From an uncultured Thermoanaerobaculia bacterium (lineage in GTDB: Bacteria > Acidobacteriota > Thermoanaerobaculia > Multivoradales > Multivoraceae), in contig OX638294.1 in NCBI GenBank assembly GCA_951812325.1, forward strand, positions 3,758,859 through 3,822,858: 64,000 bases of DNA. Direction: 5' to 3'. Position numbers and translations under genes: made by a program. This document shows, piece after piece, positions 1-8,647 of the stretch. The stretch's first letter is position 1. Each line of letters begins with the position of its first letter. The notes below the pieces were generated by a model. It searched no databases. It saw only the letters and a list, made by a program, of their open reading frames with translations, and had not been told where the DNA came from.

Positions 1-1
1 T

Positions 2-907
2 CTGGCGGCGCTCGGCCGTCTCCGCGCCGCCGGCTCGACCGCCGGCGCGGCGGGCATCCAGTTGGCCTACCGGACGGCTGCGGAGATGGCGGCCGGGGGC
101 GAGGTCACGCGGGTCATCCTGGCCACGGACGGCGACTTCAACGTCGGCATCCTTGACCCCGAGCAGCTCGAGAGCTTCATCGCCCGGCAGCGCGAGGGAG
201 GCATCTACCTCTCCGTGCTGGGCTTCGGCCGCGGCAATCTGGACGACGCGACGATGCAGGCTCTGGCCCAGAACGGCAACGGTCAGGCGGCCTACATCGA
301 CACGCTCGCCGAGGCGCAGAAGGTGCTCGTCGATCAACTTGTGGGCACGCTGTTCCCGATCGCGAACGACGTGAAGATCCAGGTCGAGTTCAACCCCGCC
401 GCGGTCGCCGAGTACCGCCTGATCGGCTACGAGACCCGGGCGCTGCGGCGAGAGGACTTCAACAACGACCGGGTCGACGCGGGTGAGGTCGGGGCCGGGC
501 ACGCGGTCACCGCGATCTACGAGGTCACGCCGGTCGGCTCCCCCGCGGTGCTTCACGATGCCCTGCGGTACGCCGACCGCACGGTGGCGCCGCCGGTGGC
601 CGGCGCGAGGCCGGAGAGCTCTCCGGAACTGGCGTTCCTCCGCCTGCGCTACAAGGCGCCCGGCGAGGACGCGAGCGAACTGATCGAGCTTCCGATTGCG
701 CGTGGCATGGGTCCGGCGAGTAGCGACCAGCGCTTCGCCGCCGCCGTCGCCGGCTTCGGCCAGCTCCTCCGGGGGAGCGTCTACACCGGCGGCTGGACCT
801 GGGCCGACGCGGTCGCCCTGGCCGAGGCGAACATCGGCGACGACCCGTTCGGCTACCGCCGCGAGGCGGTGACCCTGATGCGCCTGGCCGAGAGCCTGGC
901 TCGGTAG
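2..907 (+). CDS. YfbK-like von Willebrand factor A protein, 3' part
   Basis: The frame is open from the window edge, so the true start lies upstream. The visible 301 residues begin inside a VWA domain: a GSTAGAAGIQ stretch, then LATDGDFNVG carrying a metal-site aspartate. They continue into the C-terminal region (RLIGYETR, then DAGEVGAGH) that is typical of the YfbK family (DUF3520). In this family the N-terminus normally holds a lipoprotein signal and the DxSxS part of the metal site, both outside the window. The role of YfbK proteins is not settled; they are thought to be envelope-associated protein-binding factors. The stop is TAG, 1 bp before the convergent hydrolase gene ends. The family call is firm; the function is unknown. 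Confidence 0.85.
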   Translation: MAALGRLRAAGSTAGAAGIQLAYRTAAEMAAGGEVTRVILATDGDFNVGILDPEQLESFIARQREGGIYLSVLGFGRGNLDDATMQALAQNGNGQAAYIDTLAEAQKVLVDQLVGTLFPIANDVKIQVEFNPAAVAEYRLIGYETRALRREDFNNDRVDAGEVGAGHAVTAIYEVTPVGSPAVLHDALRYADRTVAPPVAGARPESSPELAFLRLRYKAPGEDASELIELPIARGMGPASSDQRFAAAVAGFGQLLRGSVYTGGWTWADAVALAEANIGDDPFGYRREAVTLMRLAESLAR

Positions 908-908
908 C

Positions 909-1733
909 TCACTTCGCGCCCAGAAAGTCGCGCAGGCAGCGCGTGACGGCGCCGGGCGCTTCGGCCATCAGCATGTGGCCGGCGTCGGCCACGGTGACGA
1001 ATCCGGCGCTGCCGCCGTTGCCGCCGCCGATGCGGTCCGCCAGTGCGCGGCCTGCGCGGGGCGGCGTCATCCTGTCCCCGGCGCCCGAGACGACCAGAGC
1101 GGGGCAGCGGATTCCGGGAGCGCTCTCGCTACCTTCCCACTCGTTGCAGGCGGCGAAATCGCGGTGGAGCACCTCGGGCGCGCAGCGGTCGAGCAGAGCC
1201 ATCGTCGCGCCGAGCATCCACAGGCCCGGCGATTCGGCGCCGCCGAAGTGGGCGCCGGCGCCATGGCCGAAGGCGGCGATGAAGCGGTGGGCGTCGAGCG
1301 GCCTCTTCAGGGTGTCGGTCAGCAGGCCCGGGTTCACGCGAAGCGTCTCGCCGGCGCCGAGCAGGGCGACCCGGCTGGTGAGTCTGTTCGGTCTGGCTGC
1401 GGCGTCGACCGCGATACAGGCGCCCATCGAGTGGCCGATGAGGGCAAGTTCCTTGCTGCCCGCCATGGCCGCGACCTCGGCGGCGAAGTCGACCGTCCAG
1501 GTCGCGAAGTCGGCGATCGTGTACAGGTCCAGATCCGCGGAGGCGCCGTGGCCGGGGAGGTCGGGCGCGGCTACGTTCCAGCCGTGCTGGGCCAGCGACC
1601 GGGCCTGCAGGGCCCACACCGTATGGTCGCAGCCGGCGCCGTGAAGCAGCAGGGCGAGGGGACGCTTGGGCCTCCATGCCGCGCCGCCGGCGCCGCAATA
1701 GACCTCGCGGCCCCGGATCTCGAGTTCGGGCAT
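909..1733 (-). CDS. alpha/beta hydrolase
   Basis: A 274-residue single-domain alpha/beta hydrolase. The oxyanion HG lies at residues 31-32 and the nucleophile elbow GHSMG at 100-104 (Ser102). The likely acid is Asp220 in SGAGDRM and the catalytic His is His253 in DAGHML. The frame is open further upstream, but that stretch overlaps metY on the same strand. The ATG at 1733 begins the recognisable fold (MPELEIRG) and leaves 14 bp after the metY stop. No signal peptide is visible, so it is probably cytoplasmic. The substrate cannot be read from sequence; esterase, lactonase or C-C hydrolase are all possible. It probably forms a transcription unit with metY. Confidence 0.85.
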   Translation of the reverse strand: MPELEIRGREVYCGAGGAAWRPKRPLALLLHGAGCDHTVWALQARSLAQHGWNVAAPDLPGHGASADLDLYTIADFATWTVDFAAEVAAMAGSKELALIGHSMGACIAVDAAARPNRLTSRVALLGAGETLRVNPGLLTDTLKRPLDAHRFIAAFGHGAGAHFGGAESPGLWMLGATMALLDRCAPEVLHRDFAACNEWEGSESAPGIRCPALVVSGAGDRMTPPRAGRALADRIGGGNGGSAGFVTVADAGHMLMAEAPGAVTRCLRDFLGAK

Positions 1734-1747
1734 GGTCCGCTTCCCGC

Positions 1748-3070
1748 TCAGGAGGCGACGGCCCGCGGCCGCTGCACTTGCTTCTGCGAGCGCTTGAGCG
1801 CCCGGTCGAGATCGGCCACAAGGTCGCCGGGATCCTCGATCCCGACGGACAGCCTGACCATCTCCTGGGTGACGCCCGACTCGGCGAGCTCTTCGGCCGT
1901 CATCTGCTGGTGGGTGGTGCTCGCGGGGTGGATGACCAGGCTCTTCGCGTCGCCGACGTTGGCCAGGTGCGACCAGAGTTCCAGGCTCTCGATGAAGGCG
2001 ATCCCGGCCTTGAGCCCGCCACGGATCCCGAACGTCATCAGGGCGCCGCTGCCCTTCGGCAGGAGCTTCCTGGCCAGGTCGTGCTGGGGGTGGCTCGCCA
2101 GGCCGGGATAGCTCACCCACAGGACGGCGCCGTGCTGCTCGAGGAACTCGGCGACGACGGCTGCGTTCTCCGCGTGGCGGGCCACGCGCAGCGGCAGCGT
2201 CTCGAGTCCCTGGAGCAGGTAGAACGCCGCCTGCGGATTGAGGCAGGCGCCGAAGTCGCGCAACCCTTCAAGGCGCGCCTTGAGGATGAACGCGGGCGGC
2301 CCGTAGTGTTCGGCGAAGGCGATGCCGTGGTAGCCGGGGCAGGGCTCGGTCATGATGGGGAAGCGCCCGGACGCGGCCCAGTCGAACTTGCCGCTGTCGA
2401 CAAGCACGCCGCCGAGGGTGACGCCGTGGCCGCCGATGAACTTCGTCGCCGAGTGCATCACGATGTCCGCGCCGAGATCGATCGGCCGCGAGAGGAACGG
2501 GGTGGCGAACGTGTTGTCGATCAGCAGCGGCACGCCGATGCCGTGCGCGAAGTCGGCGACGGCGGGAATGTCCAGCACGTCGATTCGCGGGTTGCCGATC
2601 GTTTCGCCGAAGAACAGCTTCGTGTTCGGCCGCGCCGCGCGCTGGAAGTTCCGCGGGTCGGTGGGTTCGACGAACGTGGTCTCGATGCCGAAGCGCCGCA
2701 GCGTGTGGTTCAGCAGGTTGTGGGTGCCGCCGTAGATCGCGGCCGAGGAGACGACGTGGTCGCCGGCGGAGAGGATGGTCGCCGCGGCGAGGTGGAAGGC
2801 GGACTGGCCGGAGGCTGTAGCCACCGCGCCGACGCCGCCCTCAAGCGCCGCGATCCGTTCCTCGAACACGGCGACCGTCGGGTTCGAGATCCGCGAGTAG
2901 ATGTGCCCGGCCTCTTCGAGGTTGAACAGGCCCGCCGCGTGGTCCGTGTCGCGGAACACGTACGACGTCGAGTTGTAGACCGGCACGGCGCGTGCCCCGG
3001 TGGCCGCGTCCGGCCGCTGGCCCGCGTGAAGCGAAAGCGTGTCGAACTTGTAGAACCAGTCACTGCTCAT
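1748..3070 (-). CDS. metY: O-acetylhomoserine sulfhydrylase (aminocarboxypropyltransferase)
   Basis: A PLP enzyme of the Cys/Met metabolism family that makes homocysteine from O-acetylhomoserine and sulfide. The 440-residue length fits MetY, which is longer than MetB/MetC. The PLP lysine is Lys210 in SATKFIGGHG, with the cofactor aspartate at 185 in IDNTFAT. The NLEEAGHIYSRISNPT block near residues 50-65 is characteristic of MetY. The frame runs 35 codons further upstream into low-complexity sequence, so the ATG before SSDWFYKFDT is chosen. The divergent gene at 3548 is homocysteine S-methyltransferase-like, so together they suggest a small methionine locus. Confidence 0.93.
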   Translation of the reverse strand: MSSDWFYKFDTLSLHAGQRPDAATGARAVPVYNSTSYVFRDTDHAAGLFNLEEAGHIYSRISNPTVAVFEERIAALEGGVGAVATASGQSAFHLAAATILSAGDHVVSSAAIYGGTHNLLNHTLRRFGIETTFVEPTDPRNFQRAARPNTKLFFGETIGNPRIDVLDIPAVADFAHGIGVPLLIDNTFATPFLSRPIDLGADIVMHSATKFIGGHGVTLGGVLVDSGKFDWAASGRFPIMTEPCPGYHGIAFAEHYGPPAFILKARLEGLRDFGACLNPQAAFYLLQGLETLPLRVARHAENAAVVAEFLEQHGAVLWVSYPGLASHPQHDLARKLLPKGSGALMTFGIRGGLKAGIAFIESLELWSHLANVGDAKSLVIHPASTTHQQMTAEELAESGVTQEMVRLSVGIEDPGDLVADLDRALKRSQKQVQRPRAVAS

Positions 3071-3547
3071 CGCGTCTGCCTCCCGGTTGCGCCGCCCGAG
3101 GCGGACCGCGAGTGTAGCTGGCGCCGGCGCGGGCGGCTGGAGTCGGAGCCAGAGCCGGAGGTGGTGGTGGCACACGCCCGCCCGGGTCGGGGCCTAAGGG
3201 GGGTCGGCCCCCTGGTGCCGCTCGCGCCTGGTCGGATGGTGAAGGGGGGTGCGCTCGCTGCACTCCGCTCGCTCCGGTTGGTCGTTGGTTGTCCGAAAGG
3301 GAGGTGGCCGTCGCTCGCTCCGAGCCACCTGGGGGCCGACCCCCCTTAGGCCCCTGGGGCGGGCTGGACGGCGTCGGCCAGCGGTGGGGATCTGAACCGG
3401 GTCTCTCAGGGGGCTTGCCTGTGGCTTGTCTTGAGACTGGTAGCGGTGGGACCGGAGCTCGGTGGACTGGGGTGACGGGCTCACCGGGAGAGAGGGGACT
3501 TTGTGCTGCCTGCAGGTGTGGCAGAGTGGCGATTCGAGGGGGAGCAG
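3071..3547. other. divergent intergenic region between metY and methyltransferase gene
   Basis: About 480 bp between two divergently transcribed genes. It holds the inverted-repeat element at 3189-3354 and otherwise GC-rich sequence with no convincing open frame. I looked for S-box/SAM-type riboswitch landmarks because of the methionine genes on both sides and did not recognise any. Promoters for both genes should lie here, but no clear -35/-10 pair stands out. Confidence 0.5.
3189..3354. repeat. 166-bp element with 24-bp perfect terminal inverted repeats
   Basis: Positions 3189-3212 and 3331-3354 are exact reverse complements over 24 bp, separated by 118 bp. The arms begin GGGGCCTAAGGGGGGTCGG. 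It sits between divergent genes, so a shared terminator is unlikely. Perfect terminal repeats around a short non-coding core resemble a MITE, but I found no flanking target-site duplication and no second copy in the window. Confidence 0.6.
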
Positions 3548-4474
3548 ATGGGAATCGTCGAAGAGTGGCATGAGTGCCTGGACCGTGGCGAGGTGTTGCT
3601 GCTGGACGGTGGTACCGGAACGGAACTGGAGCGGCGCGGCGTGCCGATGGACTCGGCGGCCTGGTGCGGGACGGCGGCGCTCGAGCACCAGGACGCGATT
3701 CGGGATCTGCACGAGGAGTACATCCGGTCCGGCGCCGACGCGGTGATCACGAACACGTTCGCGACCCACCGGCCGTTGCTGGAGGCGGCGGGGCTGGGCG
3801 ACCAGGTTGGAGTGATCGTGCAGCGGGCGGTGGAGGCGGCGCTCGAGGCGCGGGAGCGGGCCGGATGTCCGGGAGTGCTCGTTGCCGGTTCGATGTCGAC
3901 GATGCCGGCGAGCAACGTGCGCGGCGGCTACGAGCCGCTCCCCGTGCAGTCCGCGGCTTATCGCGAACAGTGCGAGCTGCTCGCGGAGGCCGGCGTGGAC
4001 GTGATCGCGCTCGAGATGATGCAGGATCGGGAGCGGGCGGCGCTGGCCTTCGAGGCGGCGAAGGAAACCGGCCTCCCGGTGTGGCTCGGGGTCAGTGCGC
4101 GGAAGGACCCGGACACGGGTGTGATCACGCCCTTCAACTGGCCGGACGAGTCGTTCGAGGCGTTGCTGGACACGCTGATTCCTCTTGGTCCGTCCATCGT
4201 CCATGTGATGCACAGCGAGATCGCGGCGGCGCCGGAGGCGGTGGCGATGGTGCAGGAGCGATGGCAGGGGCCGATCGGTGTGTATCCCGAATCGGGTTAC
4301 TTCACGATGCCGAACTGGAACTTCGTCGACGTGATCGATCCGGCCGATCTGCTGGAGGAGGCGCGCGGCTGGGTCGAGGCCGGCGTTCAGATCGTCGGCG
4401 GTTGCTGCGGGTTGGGGCCGGAACACATTCGTGCGCTCGGAGCGCTGCGCGGGGTGGACGCCGGGGCGGCCTGA
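3548..4474 (+). CDS. homocysteine S-methyltransferase family protein
   Basis: A 308-residue TIM-barrel protein of the Hcy-binding family, which transfers a methyl group (from S-methylmethionine, SAM or betaine) to homocysteine. LLLDGGTGTELERRG at the N-terminus and IVGGCCGLGPEHI at the C-terminus are family signatures. The Cys pair in GGCCG supplies two of three zinc ligands. The third ligand normally sits in a GVNC-like strand; here the equivalent position reads HVMHSE, apparently His in place of Cys. The ATG at 3548 follows GGGGGAGCAG; an upstream start at 3503 adds an atypical leader. It is divergent from metY. Because of the ligand change, methyl donor and activity are uncertain. Confidence 0.8.
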   Translation: MGIVEEWHECLDRGEVLLLDGGTGTELERRGVPMDSAAWCGTAALEHQDAIRDLHEEYIRSGADAVITNTFATHRPLLEAAGLGDQVGVIVQRAVEAALEARERAGCPGVLVAGSMSTMPASNVRGGYEPLPVQSAAYREQCELLAEAGVDVIALEMMQDRERAALAFEAAKETGLPVWLGVSARKDPDTGVITPFNWPDESFEALLDTLIPLGPSIVHVMHSEIAAAPEAVAMVQERWQGPIGVYPESGYFTMPNWNFVDVIDPADLLEEARGWVEAGVQIVGGCCGLGPEHIRALGALRGVDAGAA

Positions 4475-4626
4475 TGGCTGCGGCAAACGGCCAGGCGGAC
4501 CGGGCGAAGACGGCCTTCGAGCCGCCACTGCTCCTCCTCGCCAGTCTGGCGCTTTCCTGCGCGCTGTCGCGCAAGTTCGGCGACGAGTACCGGGACCATG
4601 CGAAGCGCGTCCGGCGCCGGTTGTAG
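4474..4626 (+). pseudogene. remnant of an isoprenylcysteine carboxyl methyltransferase-like membrane protein
   Basis: A 50-codon frame starting at an ATG that overlaps the preceding stop (TGATG). The N-terminal half (PPLLLLASLALSCALS) looks like the first membrane helix of ICMT/PEMT-type small methyltransferases. The C-terminal half (RKFGDEYRDHAKRVRRRL) looks like that family's final motif, FG-EY--Y---V-R. The 100 or so residues that should lie between are absent, so this is best read as an internally deleted relic. Its end overlaps the sulfatase start by 29 bp. A real 50-aa protein cannot be excluded. Confidence 0.4.
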
Positions 4627-7237
4627 AGGCTGGCCGTTTCTGGCGCCGGCTGCGCGGGCGCCGGGCCTTGGGCTGGCACTGGCACTGGGCTTGAGCCTGG
4701 TCTCCTGCGCCTTTGAGCCGGACGGCGCACAGCCTGCCGCACACCGAGAGGGTCCGGAGGGCCGCGGGCGAATAGCGCCGCTCGAGGAACTCGGGCATCG
4801 TGAAGATGGCGCTCTTGACGACGTTCAGACGGATGTCGGCCGCCTGCTGGCCGGAGCTTCGACCGCGCGGCCGCCCGTCATCCTGATCACGATCGACACG
4901 CTGCGGGCCGACCGGCTCTCGAGCTACGGCTCGGACCGGGTGGAGACGCCGCACATCGACCGTCTGGCCGCCGAGGGCGTTCGGTTCGCCAACGCATCGT
5001 CGACGGTGCCGTTCACGCTGCCTGCGCACAGTTCCATCATGACGGGCCTCTACCCGCCGTCCCACGGGGTGCGGGAGAACGTCGGCTACGTGCTGGGCGC
5101 GGAGCAGGTCACCCTCGCCGAGCGCTTCCGCGATGCCGGCTACCGCACCGGCGGATTCGTCAGCGCCTTCGTGCTCGATGGTCGATGGGGGATCGGCCGC
5201 GGCTTCGACACCTACGTTGACGACTTCGACCTCGATTCGATGGCCGGCGCGAATCTCGGCTCGGTCCAGCGGCCGGGGCCGGAGACGATCGCGCACGCCC
5301 TGAAGTGGCTCGACGAAGCCGTCCCTTCCGGCGACCCCGACGGTGAGGCCGGGCCTGGCCGCCCGGACCCGGCGCCGCTCAAGCGGCTAGCGGAACAGGT
5401 CGGCGGCGGCGATGGCGGAAGCCGTCGTCCTGTCCCTTCCGGCGACGGCGCCGGCGGCGGCGAGGCCGACGACAATGCCGGCGGCACGGCGGAGCAGCCG
5501 CCCTTCTTCCTGTGGCTGCACCTGTTCGATCCGCACGATCCGTACGAGCCGCCTGAACCCTTCCGTTCCGAGTACGAGGGACGGCCGTACGACGGCGAAG
5601 TGGCCTACACGGACTCGCTGATCGGCGACTTCCGGAACGCGCTCGAGCAACGCGGGTTGTTCGACGAGTCGGTCGTCGTGCTGACCGCCGACCACGGCGA
5701 GGGGCTGGGCGATCACGGCGAGAGCTACCACGGCTTTTTCGTCTACGACTCGACCGTCCACGTGCCCCTGATCGTCCGGCTGCCCGGTGGGGTGGAAGGT
5801 GGACGGGCGGTTGCTGGCGCCGTGAGCCACGTCGACATCGCGCCGACGCTGGCCGAACTCCTGGACCTTGCGGGGACCGGCGCGGAGCAGGGACGGAGTC
5901 TTCTCCCGTCGATGCAGGGGCTTCAGGAATCCGATCCCGGTCGCGGCGTGTACGCCGAGTCGTTCTACGCTCTGGACCACTACGGTTGGGCGCCGCTTCG
6001 TTCCCTGCGCACGGCGGACTACAAGTACATCGAAACGCCCGATCCGGAGCTCTACGCTCTGTTGGAGGACCCGGGCGAACTGGTGAACGTCCTGCTCGAG
6101 CGGCGTGATGTGTCGCGGGAACTGAGAGCCGAGGCCCTGGAACTGGCGGCGGAGCTTGACCGCGCGGCGCCCGAGGCGAACCCTGAGCCCGATATGGACG
6201 AGGAGGCGCTGGCGCAGTTGCGGGCCCTTGGGTATCTGGCCGGCCGCGGCGCCGCCGAGCGGGGTGCGACCGACGAACCTCGCGCCGACGCGAAGACGAA
6301 GGCCCACCTCCACCGCGCGATCATGAGGGCGCAGAGCGCCTTCGGCAGCGGCGACAACGAGGCCGCGGCCGACGACCTGCGGGCCGCTCTCGCCGAGGAC
6401 GAGGGGTTGCTCGACGCGCACCAGCTCCTGGGCACGATCACGCTTCTTGCCGGCGACCCGGAACCGGCGACTTCGCATTTCCAGCGTGCGCTGGCGCTTG
6501 ATCCCGAGCACCGGCAGTCCCTGCTCGGGTTGGCCAACGCCTACCACGAGCTGGGACGCGTCGACGAGGCGATCGTCGGCTACCGGCGCCTGCTCGAGGT
6601 CGCGGGTCAGGACTCGAAGGCGACGATGGCCCTGGCCCGCATCCACGTGGAGCGCGGCGAGTTGAGCCGGGCTGAGGAGGTGCTGGCCGCCGCGGCCGAG
6701 GGACGCGAGCCGCCGCCGGTGGTGACGAACAAGCTGGGCGAAGTGATGGCGCTGTTGGGCAGGCACGGCGAGGCGGAGGCGAAGTTCCGGCAGGCGATCG
6801 CCTCCAACCCCGAACTCGGCGAGGCGCACTACAACCTCGCGGTTCTCCTCGACGAGGCGGGAAGACCGTTCGAAGCGGTGGAGACCTACCGGCGGGCGGC
6901 GGAACTGCGTCCGCGCGATCACCGCCCGCGGTTCAATCTCGGCCGTCTTTTCGGCCGGCTGGGCCGGCCTCGCGACGAGATCGACGCCTACCGGGCCGCG
7001 GTCGACGCGGCGCCGGATTTCGCGCGCGGCTACTTCCATCTGGCCAAGGCACTGATGGACACGGGATCCGAGCTGGGGGAGGCCGAGGACATCGTCCGCC
7101 GGGGTCTGGACCTCGAACCGACCGGCGAGGACGGCGCACTCGGCTATTTCGTGCTTGCCGACATCCTGAACCGGCTCGGCCGCCGCGGCGAAGAGCGTCA
7201 GGCGCTGGCGCGGGGACAGGAGTTGCTGCAGCGGTGA
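4598..7237 (+). CDS. sulfatase-family lipoprotein with C-terminal TPR domain
   Basis: An 879-residue protein. The hydrophobic N-terminus ends in a lipobox-like LVSC near residue 37, so it is probably a lipoprotein. Residues about 88-500 form an alkaline-phosphatase/sulfatase fold: ITIDTLRADRLSSYG with metal Asp, and LTADHGEGLGDHGES with the second metal site. The nucleophile region reads PFTLPAHSS (about 141-149), so there is no C/S-x-P-x-R formylglycine motif; Thr143 is the likely nucleophile. Residues about 570-870 carry several TPR units. A low-complexity Gly/Asp/Pro insert (about 243-300) with a repeated VPSGD interrupts the catalytic domain before PFFLWLHLFDPHDPY. It is likely an envelope phospho- or sulfo-ester hydrolase or transferase; substrate unknown. 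Confidence 0.85.
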   Translation: MRSASGAGCRGWPFLAPAARAPGLGLALALGLSLVSCAFEPDGAQPAAHREGPEGRGRIAPLEELGHREDGALDDVQTDVGRLLAGASTARPPVILITIDTLRADRLSSYGSDRVETPHIDRLAAEGVRFANASSTVPFTLPAHSSIMTGLYPPSHGVRENVGYVLGAEQVTLAERFRDAGYRTGGFVSAFVLDGRWGIGRGFDTYVDDFDLDSMAGANLGSVQRPGPETIAHALKWLDEAVPSGDPDGEAGPGRPDPAPLKRLAEQVGGGDGGSRRPVPSGDGAGGGEADDNAGGTAEQPPFFLWLHLFDPHDPYEPPEPFRSEYEGRPYDGEVAYTDSLIGDFRNALEQRGLFDESVVVLTADHGEGLGDHGESYHGFFVYDSTVHVPLIVRLPGGVEGGRAVAGAVSHVDIAPTLAELLDLAGTGAEQGRSLLPSMQGLQESDPGRGVYAESFYALDHYGWAPLRSLRTADYKYIETPDPELYALLEDPGELVNVLLERRDVSRELRAEALELAAELDRAAPEANPEPDMDEEALAQLRALGYLAGRGAAERGATDEPRADAKTKAHLHRAIMRAQSAFGSGDNEAAADDLRAALAEDEGLLDAHQLLGTITLLAGDPEPATSHFQRALALDPEHRQSLLGLANAYHELGRVDEAIVGYRRLLEVAGQDSKATMALARIHVERGELSRAEEVLAAAAEGREPPPVVTNKLGEVMALLGRHGEAEAKFRQAIASNPELGEAHYNLAVLLDEAGRPFEAVETYRRAAELRPRDHRPRFNLGRLFGRLGRPRDEIDAYRAAVDAAPDFARGYFHLAKALMDTGSELGEAEDIVRRGLDLEPTGEDGALGYFVLADILNRLGRRGEERQALARGQELLQR

Positions 7238-7328
7238 GTCCGGCGCTTTGTTCGTGACTGGTCGCGCTCGACGACATCGCGGCGCCGATCCAGGTTGCTG
7301 CAGCGGTGAGTCCGGCGCTGTGTTCGTC
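7222..7328 (+). repeat. 72-bp-offset direct duplication of the sulfatase gene 3' end
   Basis: Positions 7222-7256 and 7294-7328 match with few differences (GTTGCTGCAGCGGTGAGTCC and following). The first copy spans the stop codon of the sulfatase gene; the second lies in the spacer. Offset 72 bp. The intervening 37 bp are unrelated. Confidence 0.8.
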
Positions 7329-7650
7329 ACGTGAACGTCGCCCGCCCCGGATTGGAGCTGCTCGAACCGATGACCCTGCGCGAGAAGGTGGGCCAGGTCA
7401 TTCAGGCGGACCTGCGGGAAACGAGCCGCCGCCGTTCAGCACTGAGCCCGGGTCGAGCGTCCGCGCGTCCCGCGGTTCCCGCGCCCCGGCGAGGCTGAGG
7501 GCCGCGCCGCTGCGGTTTGCCAACGGTGTGCCTCGCGAGCAGGTGTCTTTGCGACGAAGCTGCTGATGCCGCCCTCGTACTCGAAGTCGGCCCGTTTGCC
7601 GGTCCGCTCGCCGACGGCAGCGTCTCGGTGACCGACGACGGCCGCGGTCG
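7238..7650. other. spacer with duplication and gene remnant
   Basis: About 410 bp between convergent genes. It contains the second copy of the sulfatase 3' end and the GH3-like remnant at 7331-7498. From 7499 to 7650 I see no frame that resembles a known protein and no clear terminator hairpin. Confidence 0.5.
7331..7498 (+). pseudogene. fragment of a glycoside hydrolase family 3 N-terminus
   Basis: A short open frame reads LELLEPMTLREKVGQVIQAD, which closely resembles the start of the GH3 beta-glucosidase catalytic domain (LL--MTLEEKVGQM-Q). After about 30 residues the similarity stops and the frame turns into Arg/Pro/Ala-rich sequence before TGA at 7496. Nothing else of a 600-800 residue GH3 enzyme is nearby. 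It is a captured or decayed fragment. Confidence 0.55.
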
Positions 7651-8511
7651 TCAGCGTCGAGCGAGCGCCGCGGCCGTCAGTTCCGCCAGGCGCTTCGGAT
7701 TCTCCAGCGGCCCGAGGTGGCCGAGGTCCTCCACCCGCAGGAAGTCGACGTTCGGCAGTTCACCCACGATCGCCTCGGCCCAGTAGGCGGGCCCGGGAGT
7801 GAGGACCGCGCCGCGCATCAGCGCGACCGGGCAGCGAACTTCGCCCAGGGTGTCCCAGCAGCGATGGCGGGGACCCATCAGGTAGAGGCGGGCTTCCACG
7901 TCCGGCCGGCACTTGATCTCGACCGCGCCGTCCGACCGTTCGGCGAAGCCGTGGCGGACGTAGGCCTCCAGGGCTGCCGGATCAAGCAGCGAGTAGGGCA
8001 TCTTCGACGCGTAGTTGGCGACCGCGGCCGCGAACGAATCGAAACGGCGGCGACGGCGCCTGGTCCGTTCGACCCAGACGTCGATGCGCACGTCCTCGTC
8101 GGTCACGCCGGGCGGGTAGATCACCGGCTCGTAGCAGACCAGGCCGGCGAAGAGGCCCGGCCGCCGCGGCTCGGCCATCAGCAGCGCGGCGGCCCCCATC
8201 GAGTGGCCGAAACCGAACAGCGGTTCCCGGGCATCCGGCGCCAGGGTGTCGATGACCGCCAGCAGGTCGTCGGCGCAGCTCTCCCAGCTGTAGTCCAGCC
8301 CGTCCGGGACGGTCGCGTCGCCGTGGCCCCGGAGATCGACGCTGATGCGGCGAAAGCCGTCGAGGTGGTCGAGCATCGGGTCGTACACCCGGCCATGGAA
8401 GCCGGTCGCATGGGCGACGAGCAGAGTCGGGCCGTCGCCGCCGTAGTCGTACACGGCGAGTTCCACGCCGTCGGTGGACGCTACGCGCCGCACGGAAACC
8501 GGCTCAGGCAT
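7651..8511 (-). CDS. alpha/beta hydrolase
   Basis: A 286-residue alpha/beta hydrolase distinct from the one at 909-1733. It has HATGFHG as the oxyanion strand, DLRGHGD after the second strand, and the nucleophile elbow GFGHSMGAAAL with Ser. A late LGHLGPLENP block supplies the catalytic His. It starts with ATG (MPEPVSVRR) and has no signal peptide. It is divergent from the histidine kinase gene and convergent with the sulfatase unit. Family is secure; substrate unknown. Confidence 0.85.
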   Translation of the reverse strand: MPEPVSVRRVASTDGVELAVYDYGGDGPTLLVAHATGFHGRVYDPMLDHLDGFRRISVDLRGHGDATVPDGLDYSWESCADDLLAVIDTLAPDAREPLFGFGHSMGAAALLMAEPRRPGLFAGLVCYEPVIYPPGVTDEDVRIDVWVERTRRRRRRFDSFAAAVANYASKMPYSLLDPAALEAYVRHGFAERSDGAVEIKCRPDVEARLYLMGPRHRCWDTLGEVRCPVALMRGAVLTPGPAYWAEAIVGELPNVDFLRVEDLGHLGPLENPKRLAELTAAALARR

Positions 8512-8531
8512 CGGCGGAACCTAGCAGCAGC

Positions 8532-8638
8532 CCGCTCAGGATTCACGCGTCTTCGCAGCAGAATGCCGGACGGAACCGCCTGGGCAGCCCTGGCACACGG
8601 CGCGGCCGCTCAGGATCCCCGCGTCTTCGTAGCAGAAT
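8532..8638. repeat. 74-bp-offset direct duplication upstream of the histidine kinase
   Basis: Positions 8532-8564 and 8606-8638 are near-identical (CCGCTCAGGAT-C-CGCGTCTTCG-AGCAGAAT). The second copy ends 9 bp before the kinase ATG and would include its promoter or translation region. Offset 74 bp. Confidence 0.8.
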
Positions 8639-8647
8639 ACGGTCCCG

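Noticed and set aside
3071..3547. SAM-type riboswitch between metY and the methyltransferase gene
   Set aside because: No conserved S-box or SAM-II core was recognised; only an inverted-repeat element is evident.
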